DNA of 64,000 bases. Origin: VGBK01 sp964354255 (GTDB lineage Bacteria; Actinomycetota; Acidimicrobiia; Spongiisociales; UBA11373). The notes beneath the pieces are model-generated. The model searched no databases. It worked only from the letters and a program-made list of their open reading frames with translations, and was not told the origin of the DNA. Of the stretch, positions 52,554-61,161 are shown piece by piece. Numbering within the stretch: position 1 is the first letter of the stretch; each line of letters starts with the position of its first letter. Location: the NCBI GenBank assembly GCA_964354255.1, contig CAYGYX010000003.1, forward strand, positions 21,887-85,886, given 5' to 3'. Both the position numbers and the translations under genes were made by a program.

Positions 52554-54596
52554 TTGACCCCGGATCGCATTCGGAATGTCGTGCTCGTCGGCCACAGCGG
52601 GAGCGGGAAGACCGCCCTCGCCGAGGCTCTCCTCCACGCCGCCGGGGTCACCACCCGCCTGGGTCGCATCGAGGACGGGAACACCGTCACCGACTTCGAG
52701 CCCGAGGAGATCAGCCGCGGCTCCTCGGTGAGCTTGGCCATGGCCCCCTTCGACTGGAGCGGGCACAAGGTGAACATCATCGATACCCCGGGGTACTCCG
52801 ACTTCGTGGGCGAGGCCCGGGCGGCCTTGCGCGCCGCCGACCTGGCCCTCTTCGTGGTCTCCGGCGTCTCCGGCGTCGAGGTGCAGACCGCCGCCCTGTG
52901 GCGCATGGCCGGTGAGGAAGGCATCGCCCGCGCTTTCTTCGTCAACAAGCTCGATCGGGAACGCGCCTCTTTCACCCGCACCCTCGCCCAGCTGAAGGCC
53001 TCGTTCGGTACCGCCGTCGCCCCTCTCCAGGTGCCCATCGGGGCGGAACACGAGCTATCCGGAGTGGCCAACCTCATCGACGGCAGCGCCTTCTCTTACG
53101 ACGGCTCCACCAAGGGCAAGCTGCGGGAGATCCCGGCCGGGGTCCGCCAGGAAGTCGCCGCACTGCGCACCGCCCTGATCGAGGCGGTCGTCGAGACCGA
53201 CGACTCCCTCCTGGAGCGCTACCTCGAGGGCACCGAGCCGAACGACGCGGAACTGGTGGCCGGGGTGCGCCGGGGCATGCTGGAAGGCACCGCCTTCCCG
53301 GTGCTCTGCGGGGCATCCGTCCGCATGATCGGCGTCGACCGCCTCGCCCAGTTCCTGGTGGACTACGGCCCGAACCCGGGTGAGCGGCCCAGCCCCCCGC
53401 TATCGCAGGGAGAGGCACTGCCCGACTCGGGTGTGGTCGCCTACGTCTTCAAGACCCAGTCCGACCCGTACGTGGGGCGCATCGCCCTGTTCCGGGTGTT
53501 CCGCGGCTCCGTTCCCGTCGACATCACCCTGGAAAACGCCGCCCGGGGCGGAACCGGGCGCATGCACACCCTCTTCACCATGCGAGGCAGGGAGCACCAG
53601 GACCTCACCGAGGTCCCCGCCGGCGACATCGCGGCGGTGGCCAAGCTGGAGTCGGTGCTGGCCGGCGACACCCTCCGCTCCTCCGGGGTCAAAGTCGCCG
53701 TCGAGCCGGTGCGCCTTCCGCGACCGGCCATGTCCCTGGCGGTGTTCCCCCGGTCCCAGCAGGACGAGGAGAAGCTCTCCCTGGCTTTGCAGCGCGCCGT
53801 GGAAGACGACCCCACCCTGCACATGGAGCGGCGGGCCGACACCAACGAGACGGTGCTCTCCGGCCTGGGCGACACCCACCTCGAAGTGGCCGTCTCCCGC
53901 CTCTCCGCCCGCTTCGGCGTCGAGGTGGACACCGCCCTGCCGCGCATCCCCTACCGGGAGACGATCCGGGGCACGGCCGACGTGGAGGGCAAGCACAAGA
54001 AGCAGACCGGGGGCCGCGGCCAGTTCGGCGTCGCCTACGTCCGCTTCGGCCCGCTCCCGGCCGGCAGCGGCTACCAGTTCGTCGACGCGGTCAGGGGGGG
54101 CAACATCCCCCGGCAGTACATCCCGGCGGTGGACAAGGGCATCCAGGAGGCGCTCGGCCGGGGCATCCTCGCCGGCTACCCGGTGGTCGACATCCAGGCC
54201 ACGGTCTACGACGGCAAGCACCACTCGGTCGACTCCGACGAGCTCTCCTTCCGCATGGCCGGGATCCTCGCCGTCAAGGCGGCCACCCCCAGCCTGAAGC
54301 CCACCCTGCTCGAGCCGATCATGAAGGTCACCATCCGGGTTCCGGAAGACCAGATGGGCGAGGTCATCGGCGACCTCAACTCCCGCCGCGGCCGGGTGCT
54401 GGGCATGGACTCCGAGGGCGGCCTGCGGGTCATCACCGCCGAGGTGCCGCTCGCCGAGATGCAGCGCTACAGCATCGACCTCCGCTCCATCACCAGCGGC
54501 CGGGGATCCTTCGAGATGGCCATGGACCACTACGAGGAAGCCCCGCCCCAGGAGACGCAGAAGGTGGTGGCGGCGGCCAAGGAGGAGAAGGAGTAG
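52554..54596 (+). CDS. EF-G-like translational GTPase (EF-G2 type)
   Basis: 680-residue paralogue of elongation factor G. G1 is GHSGSGKTALAEALL, the switch region is SRGSSVSLAMAPFDW, G3 DTPGYSDFVG and G4 NKLDRERA; domains II to V follow, including HKKQTGGRGQFG and the C-terminal RRGRVLGMDSEGG. The family resembles actinobacterial FusA2 (Rv0120c type), whose role is unsettled. The start is TTG at 52554 with a strong GAGGAGG five bases upstream; a GTG at 52503 has no such site. A -10-like TAAACT is at 52525-52530. Confidence 0.9.
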   Translation: MTPDRIRNVVLVGHSGSGKTALAEALLHAAGVTTRLGRIEDGNTVTDFEPEEISRGSSVSLAMAPFDWSGHKVNIIDTPGYSDFVGEARAALRAADLALFVVSGVSGVEVQTAALWRMAGEEGIARAFFVNKLDRERASFTRTLAQLKASFGTAVAPLQVPIGAEHELSGVANLIDGSAFSYDGSTKGKLREIPAGVRQEVAALRTALIEAVVETDDSLLERYLEGTEPNDAELVAGVRRGMLEGTAFPVLCGASVRMIGVDRLAQFLVDYGPNPGERPSPPLSQGEALPDSGVVAYVFKTQSDPYVGRIALFRVFRGSVPVDITLENAARGGTGRMHTLFTMRGREHQDLTEVPAGDIAAVAKLESVLAGDTLRSSGVKVAVEPVRLPRPAMSLAVFPRSQQDEEKLSLALQRAVEDDPTLHMERRADTNETVLSGLGDTHLEVAVSRLSARFGVEVDTALPRIPYRETIRGTADVEGKHKKQTGGRGQFGVAYVRFGPLPAGSGYQFVDAVRGGNIPRQYIPAVDKGIQEALGRGILAGYPVVDIQATVYDGKHHSVDSDELSFRMAGILAVKAATPSLKPTLLEPIMKVTIRVPEDQMGEVIGDLNSRRGRVLGMDSEGGLRVITAEVPLAEMQRYSIDLRSITSGRGSFEMAMDHYEEAPPQETQKVVAAAKEEKE

Positions 54597-54664
54597 GGCA
54601 GCGACCGGCCCTTCCCCCGCCGACACTGCCGGACCCTCCGACGCCGAGGCGTAGCATCGCGGTC

Positions 54665-55240
54665 ATGTCCGATCTGCACGCCCGCGAGCGCCGTGACCCC
54701 GAGTGGGGCCGCCCGGTCGCCGACCTCATTGAGGACGACGAGGTGGTCGGCCTGGCCTACGAGGATGAGGGCGAGCTGTTCGTCGAGTTCTACCCCGACG
54801 CGGAGGGCGAGCCGCGCCTCTACGACGTCGCCGACCTGCAGCGGGTACTCGACACGGTCACCTCGATGCTCGGCGCCGGGGCCGGCGAGCCCGAGCCCGA
54901 CCCGACCGGCGAGCCCCCAGCCGGCCGCGCCACCGAACACCCGGTCGACGCCCTCGCCGCCCAGTTCGACCGGCGAGCCGCCCGGCGCGGCCCCGAGGAT
55001 GAGGGCTTCTACCCGTACGACGCGGCCACGAGCATCATCGCCCGCTGCAGCGACCTGGGCCTGGCGATCGTCTCCATGGAGGGGTTCACCCTCCACCCCG
55101 ATCGCACCGACCCCGTGGGGGGATGCTCCGCCGACCTGGGCACCGCCTTCCGGGGAGAGCCCTGGCCGACCTTCCTGGCCGGCTGCAACCTGCAGGCGAT
55201 GACCCTGTTGGAGCGCTGGCCGCGCCGGCCCAGCTTCGCG
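54665..55240 (+). CDS. Unknown acidic protein, cut by an assembly gap (partial)
   Basis: 192 residues are visible before the gap. The first part is very acidic and beta-rich (DLIEDDEVVGLAYEDEGELF, 20 residues). A Pro/Gly linker follows (residues about 78-95), then a second domain with YPYDAATSIIARCSDLGLAI and FLAGCNLQAMTLLERW. No signal peptide or membrane helix is seen. I do not recognise the family. It faces thrS convergently, so its end must lie in or just after the gap. Confidence 0.7.
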
Positions 55241-55340
55241 NNNNNNNNNNNNNNNNNNNNNNNNNNNNNNNNNNNNNNNNNNNNNNNNNNNNNNNNNNNN
55301 NNNNNNNNNNNNNNNNNNNNNNNNNNNNNNNNNNNNNNNN
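55241..55340. other. Scaffold gap (100 N)
   Basis: Unlike the alaS gap, the two flanks share no obvious terminal sequence, so real sequence of unknown length is missing here, including the 3' end of the preceding gene. Confidence 0.95.
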
Positions 55341-55382
55341 ACGCCGGGCAGCGTCCCGCTTGTCTCGCCCCCCGCCCTGCCC

Positions 55383-57311
55383 TCACCGCGGCGGCCGGCA
55401 GAACTCCAAGAGGCGCCGGGAAGCTTCGGCCAGGGCCACCCCCCGCTCTTCGTCCCCGCCCCGCAGGCGCAGCCCTACCGTGCCGGCGGCCACGTCCCGG
55501 TCCCCCACCACCAGCACCGCCGGGTGCTTCTGGGTCAGAGCCCGGCGGATCTTCTCCCCCACCGTCTCGTCGGCCACGTCGACCTCGACCCGCAGCCCTT
55601 GGCTCTCGAGCGATGCCGCCACCTCTCCGGCGTAGTCCCGGTGGCGGTCGGCCACCGGCACCACCGTGGCCTGCACCGGGCAGAGCCAGCCGGGGAGGGC
55701 CCCGGCACAGTGCTCGAGGAGCACGCCGAAGAAGCGCTCCACCGCCCCGAAGAGGGCCCGGTGGATCATCACGGGGCGGTCCCGGGTGTTGGCGGCGGTG
55801 GCGTACTCGAGCCGGAAGTTCTCCGGCTGGGCGAAGTCCACCTGCAGGGTGGTCAACTGCCAGCGGCGCCCGATCGCGTCGCGCACATGCAGGTCGATCT
55901 TGGGACCGTAGAAAGCGCCCTCTCCCTCGGCCACGGCGTAGGGCAGCCCCGACTCCCGGAGAGCCTGCTCAAGGGCCAGCGTCGCCCGATCCCACAGGTC
56001 GGGCCGGCCCACGAACTTCTCCGGCCGGGTCGAAAGGTCGGCCTCGAACTCCTCAAAGCCGAAATCCCGCAGCACCATCAGGGAGAAGTCGAGCAGCCCC
56101 TTCAACTCCTCACCGATCTGGCTCTCCATGCAGAAGATGTGGCTGTCGTCCTGGGTGAACCCCCGAGCCCGCAAGAGGCCGTGGATGACGCCCGACCGCT
56201 CGTAGCGGTAGACGGTTCCCAACTCGAAGAAGCGCAGCGGCAGCTCCCGGTAGGACCGCCCCCGGCTCTGGTAGATGAGGATGTGGAAGGGGCAGTTCAT
56301 CGGCTTGAGGACGTAACGGTCACCGTCGTCGAGCTCCATGATCGGGTACATGGTCTCGGCGTAGAAGCCAAGGTGCCCCGACTGCTGCCACAGGTTCGCC
56401 CGGGCAACGTGCGGCGAGACCACCAGTTGATAGCCGTGGGCCCGGTGGGTGCGGCGGCTGTAGTCCTCCATGAGCTCACGCGCCGTCGCCCCCTTTGGGT
56501 GCCAGATGGCCAGCCCGCTCCCCAACTCCGGCGGGAACGAGAAGAGGTCCAGCTCCGGGCCCAGGCGGCGATGGTCCCGCCGCCGAGCCTCCTCCAGGCG
56601 GTGCAGGTAGGCCTCGAGGGCGGCGGGGCTCTCCCAGGCGGTGCCGTAGATGCGCTGCAGCTGGGGACGGTGCTCGTCACCCCGCCAGTACGCCCCGGCG
56701 GTCCGCACCAGCTTGAAGGCGGCCAGCCTCCCGGTCGAGGGCAGGTGCGGGCCGCGGCAGAGGTCGACGAAGTCCCGGTTGCGGTACAGGGAGACCCGCT
56801 GGCTCTCCGCCAACTCCGACTCATCGACCGACTCGATGATCTCCCGCTTGAACGGCTGGTCGGCGAAGACCCGCAGTGCCTCCTCCTTGGTCACCATCTC
56901 CCGCTCGAAAGGCTGGTCGGCGGCCACGATCTGCGCCATGCGGGCCTCGACGGCCTCCAGGTCCTCGGGCGTGAAGGCCCGGCCGATGTCGAAGTCGTAG
57001 TAGAAGCCGTCCTCGATGGCCGGCCCGATGGCATAACGGGCTCCGGGGAAGAGGCCGAGCACCGCCTGGGCCATGACGTGCGACGCCGAGTGGCGCAGGA
57101 TGTGGCGCCCCGCGCCGCTGTCGGCGGTGACGACTTCCAGAGAAACACCGTCGGCCAGCGGCACCGACAGGTCGCGAAGCTCTCCATCGACCTTGACCGC
57201 CACCGCCGCCTCGGCGAGGCGCCGCCCAATGGCCCCAGCGGCCTCGCCGCCGGTCGCCCCTTCGGCGAGGCGCAGGGAGGATCCGTCCGGGAGAGTGATG
57301 GTGATGGACAT
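55383..57311 (-). CDS. thrS: Threonyl-tRNA synthetase
   Basis: 642 residues: TGS domain (about 1-60), second additional editing domain with HSASHVMAQAV and CRGPHLPSTG zinc/editing residues, class II core with LKPMNCPFHILIY (Cys zinc ligand), RFFELGTVYRYERSG, FTQDDSHIFC and IHRALFGAVERFFG, and an anticodon-binding domain. ATG at 57311 has GGAG nine bases upstream. In mycobacteria thrS is close to pgsA; here two plus-strand genes and a gap lie between. Confidence 0.97.
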   Translation of the reverse strand: MSITITLPDGSSLRLAEGATGGEAAGAIGRRLAEAAVAVKVDGELRDLSVPLADGVSLEVVTADSGAGRHILRHSASHVMAQAVLGLFPGARYAIGPAIEDGFYYDFDIGRAFTPEDLEAVEARMAQIVAADQPFEREMVTKEEALRVFADQPFKREIIESVDESELAESQRVSLYRNRDFVDLCRGPHLPSTGRLAAFKLVRTAGAYWRGDEHRPQLQRIYGTAWESPAALEAYLHRLEEARRRDHRRLGPELDLFSFPPELGSGLAIWHPKGATARELMEDYSRRTHRAHGYQLVVSPHVARANLWQQSGHLGFYAETMYPIMELDDGDRYVLKPMNCPFHILIYQSRGRSYRELPLRFFELGTVYRYERSGVIHGLLRARGFTQDDSHIFCMESQIGEELKGLLDFSLMVLRDFGFEEFEADLSTRPEKFVGRPDLWDRATLALEQALRESGLPYAVAEGEGAFYGPKIDLHVRDAIGRRWQLTTLQVDFAQPENFRLEYATAANTRDRPVMIHRALFGAVERFFGVLLEHCAGALPGWLCPVQATVVPVADRHRDYAGEVAASLESQGLRVEVDVADETVGEKIRRALTQKHPAVLVVGDRDVAAGTVGLRLRGGDEERGVALAEASRRLLEFCRPPR

Positions 57312-57364
57312 AGGGCTCGCTCCAGAGGGTGCGCCGTAGGGTAATCGGCCCCACGGGCACAACA

Positions 57365-57405
57365 GGCGGGCCGCCCGTGCGGAAATCCTCGACCGGCGGC
57401 CCGCC
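57365..57405. other. 11-bp inverted repeat between thrS and the zinc-ribbon gene
   Basis: The arms 57365-57375 (GGCGGGCCGCC) and 57395-57405 (GGCGGCCCGCC) pair perfectly around a 19-base loop in the divergent intergenic region. It could be an operator or a leader structure for thrS. No T-box features (specifier loop, GGUGGNACCGCG) were seen. Confidence 0.4.
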
Positions 57406-57449
57406 GCGCCCTAGCCTGCGCTCCGCATCCCGAGCAAGGAGTGGGAACG

Positions 57450-57488
57450 ATGGCCCGCACGTTGTCGGCCCCGGAGGGGCGGCCGTGA
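57450..57488 (+). CDS. Possible 12-codon upstream peptide
   Basis: ATG at 57450 with AAGGAG eight bases upstream encodes MARTLSAPEGRP and stops at 57486-57488, sharing a GTGA overlap with the next start. Its small size makes it speculative. It may only serve to couple translation into the zinc-ribbon gene. Confidence 0.35.
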   Translation: MARTLSAPEGRP

Positions 57489-57622
57489 GCGGCGCGCGCC
57501 TCGTACCGCTCTCTCGCCTCGTCTGGGAGACGGAGGGAACGGATCTGCCCTGCCCCTGGTGCCACAGCCAGACCGGGGAGGAAGACGCCCTCTGCCCAGG
57601 CTGCGGGCGCCGCTTCGGCTGA
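57485..57622 (+). CDS. Small zinc-ribbon protein
   Basis: 45 residues from GTG at 57485, with GGAGGGG five bases upstream. The C-terminal half has two Cys pairs, CPWC and CPGC, spaced as a zinc ribbon, ending in GRRFG. The N-terminal half is short and hydrophobic/basic (RLVPLSRLVWETEG). Function unknown; zinc ribbons of this kind bind nucleic acid or protein partners. It ends 12 bases before a scaffold gap. Confidence 0.65.
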   Translation: MSGARLVPLSRLVWETEGTDLPCPWCHSQTGEEDALCPGCGRRFG

Positions 57623-57633
57623 CAGACCCCCCC

Positions 57634-57733
57634 NNNNNNNNNNNNNNNNNNNNNNNNNNNNNNNNNNNNNNNNNNNNNNNNNNNNNNNNNNNNNNNNNNN
57701 NNNNNNNNNNNNNNNNNNNNNNNNNNNNNNNNN
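57634..57733. other. Scaffold gap (100 N)
   Basis: No shared sequence is seen at the two ends, so real sequence is missing between the zinc-ribbon gene and the fadD upstream region. Confidence 0.95.
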
Positions 57734-58032
57734 TCCGTCCTCTGGCCGCCTCCGTTCCAGGACCGAGCCGGCCGTCGACGGGACCTCGGCTGACGCCGAG
57801 TGAGGCGAGGACCCTCGGCGGGACCTCGACCGGCCGGCCCTCCGATCCTCTCGCCGGCTTGACCTTCGCATGCCTCCTCCTTGCCGTGGCGGATGGCGAC
57901 CCGAGCCCGGCCGATCCGGGCCCGGCCTCCGGGGACCCGGCAACCCCATCGTTTTCGTGGTGGAATGGCCACTGCACCGGGACGGTGCCCGGCGGTGCGC
58001 GCGCCCGCCGGTGGGCAGGAAGGAGACCCGGC
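57734..58032. other. Non-coding region upstream of fadD
   Basis: 299 bases without a convincing gene on either strand. It holds a CTCGGC/GCCGAG hairpin at about 57785-57800 and a 10-base direct repeat CGGGACCTCG (57779-57788 and 57819-57828). Close to fadD is its ribosome site. A promoter could not be picked out. Confidence 0.5.
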
Positions 58033-59763
58033 ATGGAGGCACGGCCCTGGCACCGCTGGTACGACCCGGGGGTCCCGACCACCCTCGACTACCCGAACAT
58101 CACCCTCACCGACCTGCTCACCCGCACCGCCTCCCGCCACCCCGACAAGAACGCGCTGATCTTCTTCAACCGTGGCCTCACCTTCCGTGAGCTGGACGTC
58201 CTCGCCGACCGGCTCGCCGCCGCCCTGCAGGAACTCGGGGTGGGCAAGGGGGATCGGGTGTCGATCTTCCTCCCCAACTGCCCGCAGACGGTGATCACCT
58301 ACCAGGCCATCTGGCGAGCAGGGGCGGTGGCCGTGCCGGCCAACCCCCTGTACACCGCGGTCGAGTTTGGCCACCAGGTGGCCGACGCCGGCAGCCGGGT
58401 GGCCTTCTGCCTCACCCTCAACTACCCGCGAGTGCGCCAGGCCCGGCCCGAGACCGCCTTGGAACACGTCATCGTCACCAACATCAAGGAGTACTTCCCG
58501 CCGGTGCTGCGCACCCTGTTCACCGTCGCCAAGGAGCGCAAGGAGGGTCACCGGGTGGACATCGCCGGGGATCCCAATACCCACTGGTTCCAGGAGGTCA
58601 TCGCCTCCGCCCCTCGGGACCCGCAGCCGGTGGCCATCGACCCGGAGGACCTCGCCGTCCTCATGTACACCGGCGGGACCACCGGCGTGCCCAAGGGGGC
58701 GATGCTCACCCACCGCAACCTGGTCACGAACTCACGCCAGGGCCAGGCGTGGTCCACCGGCCTGGTCGAGGCGGGCGAGATCATGCTCACCGCCCTCCCC
58801 CTGACCCACTCCTACGCCATGACGGTGTGCATGAACCACTCCATCGACCGCGGCTATACGGAGGTGATCGTCCCCGACCCGCGTGACATCAGGGGCCTGC
58901 TCAAGGTCATCGATCGCCAGCGCCCCACCCTGGTGCCGGGGGTGCCCGCCCTCTACGCCGCCCTGGCCGATCACCCCGCCGTCAAGAAGGGCAAGTACGA
59001 CCTGACCTCCATCAAGCAGTGCATGAGCGGCGCCGCCGGATTGCCCCCCGAGGTCCAGCGCCGCTTCCAGGAAGTCACCGGCGGCCGCTTGGTGGAAGGC
59101 TACGGGCTGAGCGAGACCTCACCGATCACCCACGCCAACCCCCTGGCCACTCAGGACCGCATCGGGACGATCGGGATCCCCTTCCCCGACACCGACTGCC
59201 GCATAGTCGACGAAGAGACCGAGACCCGGGTGGTCGGCCCCGGCGAACGTGGGGTGCTGTGCATCAGCGGCCCACAGGTGATGAAGGGCTACTGGCACAA
59301 CCCGGAGGAGACGGCGGCGGCCCTGCGCACCGACCCAGACGGCAGGGTCTGGCTGCACACCGGCGACGTGGCGGTTATGGATGACGACGGCTTCTTCCAC
59401 ATCGTGGACCGCAAGAAGGACCTGATCCTGGCCGGCGGGGGCCTCAACGTCTATCCCCGGGAGATCGAGGACGTCCTCTACGAGCACCCGGCGGTGGCCG
59501 AGGTCGGCGTCATCGGCGTGCCGGTCGGCTCCCCCGACCAGCGGGTGAAGGCCTTCGTGGTGCTCAAGCAGGGAGCCCAGGCCGCCGCCGAGGAGCTGCA
59601 GGACTTCTGCCGGGAGCGCCTGGCCCGCTTCAAGGTCCCCAAGTTCATCGAGTTCCGCGACTCCCTGCCCCGGACCTTCGTGGGCAAGGTGCTGCGGCGG
59701 GAGCTGGCAGCCGAGGAGCAGCGTCGCGCCGAAGAGCAACCTGAGGGTTTGAGCCCGGTCTAG
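58033..59763 (+). CDS. fadD: Long-chain acyl-CoA synthetase (AMP-binding ligase)
   Basis: Activates fatty acids to acyl-CoA through an acyl-adenylate. It has 576 residues with the P-loop-like MYTGGTTGVPKGAML, GYGLSETSP, HTGDVAVMDDDGF and the C-terminal hinge DRKKDLILAGGGLNVYPREIE with the late catalytic Lys in PRTFVGKVLRR. Soluble, without membrane helices. ATG at 58033 follows a strong AAGGAG. Chain-length specificity cannot be read from sequence. Its TAG stop shares the CTAG palindrome with the convergent next gene. Confidence 0.92.
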   Translation: MEARPWHRWYDPGVPTTLDYPNITLTDLLTRTASRHPDKNALIFFNRGLTFRELDVLADRLAAALQELGVGKGDRVSIFLPNCPQTVITYQAIWRAGAVAVPANPLYTAVEFGHQVADAGSRVAFCLTLNYPRVRQARPETALEHVIVTNIKEYFPPVLRTLFTVAKERKEGHRVDIAGDPNTHWFQEVIASAPRDPQPVAIDPEDLAVLMYTGGTTGVPKGAMLTHRNLVTNSRQGQAWSTGLVEAGEIMLTALPLTHSYAMTVCMNHSIDRGYTEVIVPDPRDIRGLLKVIDRQRPTLVPGVPALYAALADHPAVKKGKYDLTSIKQCMSGAAGLPPEVQRRFQEVTGGRLVEGYGLSETSPITHANPLATQDRIGTIGIPFPDTDCRIVDEETETRVVGPGERGVLCISGPQVMKGYWHNPEETAAALRTDPDGRVWLHTGDVAVMDDDGFFHIVDRKKDLILAGGGLNVYPREIEDVLYEHPAVAEVGVIGVPVGSPDQRVKAFVVLKQGAQAAAEELQDFCRERLARFKVPKFIEFRDSLPRTFVGKVLRRELAAEEQRRAEEQPEGLSPV

Positions 59764-60569
59764 CCGGCCAGCAGCCGGCGAACCGTCTCTACGTCCTCCG
59801 GGTAGCGGCGGGCCAGCCGGGACTTGCCCAGGTTGGAGCGCAGCACCCAGGCCAGGTCTCGGTCGCCCACGGCGGCGAGCCGGCGCAGCAGGGCGAAGCC
59901 CGGCTTCGGGGCCGCGGCGACCACCACGCTCAGGCTGTAGCCGAGCCCCTGTCGCAACACCCGGAAGTCGGGGTCTCGCCGGTCGGCGGCCGCGCCGAAG
60001 CGGTCGAGCAGAACCTCGTGCAGCCGCAGCGCGACGCCGGCCGCGTCGGGATCGGCCAGCAGGGGCGGGTCGGCCACCCCGGCCGCCACCGCCCGCAGCA
60101 GCAGCCACCCGCCCTCCGCCGCCCACTCCCCCAGGACTGCCAGGGTTCCACGCCGATCGAGGGGCAGCGCCCGCTGGATCGCCTGGGCGGCTGCCTCCCG
60201 CAGGCGCCAGCGCGGGTCCTCGGCCGCGACGCGCACCGTCCGCCACACGTCGGGCCGACGGGACGGGTCTCCGGCGAAGCCGGCGGCACCCAGAACGCCG
60301 CAGAAGGCGAGGAACTCCCCGGGGTCCCCGGTGGGCGCCTCCGTCGGGCCGATTCCCGCCAGGCCGGTCACCACTTGCCAGACCCCCGGCCCCGTCACCC
60401 CTTCGGCGAGGGCCGCCACCATGTCGGCGATCTGCCCGGCGAGCTCCAGGTTGCCCCGCGGCCCGGGCAGGTGGCTGTGCTCACGCAGGAAGGAACGCAA
60501 TGGTCCTGGGTCACCCGCCAGGGCGGCCTGCAGCCGCTCACCCAGCTCTGGGAAGTCGGTCTTGGGCAT
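59760..60569 (-). CDS. HEAT-repeat-like helical protein
   Basis: 269 residues, nearly all helical. Repeated helix pairs with the pattern W-R-x5-A-x-D-P-R-W-R-L-R-E-A-A-A-Q-A (VAAEDPRWRLREAAAQAIQ) and a C-terminal DLAWVLRSNLGKSRLARRYP resemble HEAT/ALK-type repeats of DNA alkylation-repair-like proteins. The catalytic residues of AlkD-type glycosylases cannot be confirmed. No signal or membrane segment. It converges with fadD, and both stops lie in CTAG at 59760-59763. Confidence 0.65.
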   Translation of the reverse strand: MPKTDFPELGERLQAALAGDPGPLRSFLREHSHLPGPRGNLELAGQIADMVAALAEGVTGPGVWQVVTGLAGIGPTEAPTGDPGEFLAFCGVLGAAGFAGDPSRRPDVWRTVRVAAEDPRWRLREAAAQAIQRALPLDRRGTLAVLGEWAAEGGWLLLRAVAAGVADPPLLADPDAAGVALRLHEVLLDRFGAAADRRDPDFRVLRQGLGYSLSVVVAAAPKPGFALLRRLAAVGDRDLAWVLRSNLGKSRLARRYPEDVETVRRLLAG

Positions 60570-60649
60570 TCCCGGATCCTTGTCGCCCGATCAACGCACG
60601 CTACCCCAGCGGCGACGAGAATCGGCGCCCGGCGAGCGAGGAAGGGCAC

Positions 60650-61006
60650 ATGGCCGACATACCCGTGGTGGGATCGGTGATGGTCGACTGCAACGACCTG
60701 GCGAAGGTGGTCGGGTTCTGGAAAGAGGTCCTCGGCCTCGAGGAGAAGATGCGCTTCCCCGGCTACGTCTTCCTCGGGAGGATGAGCGACAAGGGACCGC
60801 GCCTCGCCTGCCAGCAGGTGCCCGAGCCCAAGACGGTCAAGAACCGGGTCCATCTCGACCTGGGGGCCGAGGACCCGGAGGCCTTCATCGCCCGCGCCAT
60901 CGGACTCGGCGCCTCCCGCCTCCAGGACCACGAAATGGGCGGGTTCCACTGGACGGTGATGGCGGACCCCGAGGGGAACGAGTTCTGCGTGGCGGGGAAG
61001 GGGTGA
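60650..61006 (+). CDS. VOC/glyoxalase-fold protein
   Basis: 118-residue single-chain protein of the vicinal oxygen chelate fold: MVDCNDLAKVVGFWKEVLGL, HLDLGAEDPEAFIARAIGLG and the terminal MADPEGNEFCV are typical. Likely metal ligands are the His of HLDLG and the Glu of GNEF. In Actinomycetota such proteins serve as dioxygenase-like, isomerase or resistance proteins, so the substrate is open. ATG at 60650 follows GAGGAAGG. Confidence 0.85.
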   Translation: MADIPVVGSVMVDCNDLAKVVGFWKEVLGLEEKMRFPGYVFLGRMSDKGPRLACQQVPEPKTVKNRVHLDLGAEDPEAFIARAIGLGASRLQDHEMGGFHWTVMADPEGNEFCVAGKG

Positions 61007-61161
61007 GGCTACCCATCAACGCGGCGGCTCGCGACTAAGACACCCCGCCCCCGGGCCTCCCCGGTCATCAGCGCGATTCCCCCCACCCGCACCAGAGCGG
61101 TCAACCCGGAATCGATCCGAGCCGAAGAGAGGAGGCTGAGCGACTCGGGAGATCCGCAGCG

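Noticed and set aside
55341..55382. Continuation of the unknown acidic gene after the second gap
   Set aside because: The 42 bases before the thrS end give no diagnostic residues in any frame, so the continuation cannot be assigned.
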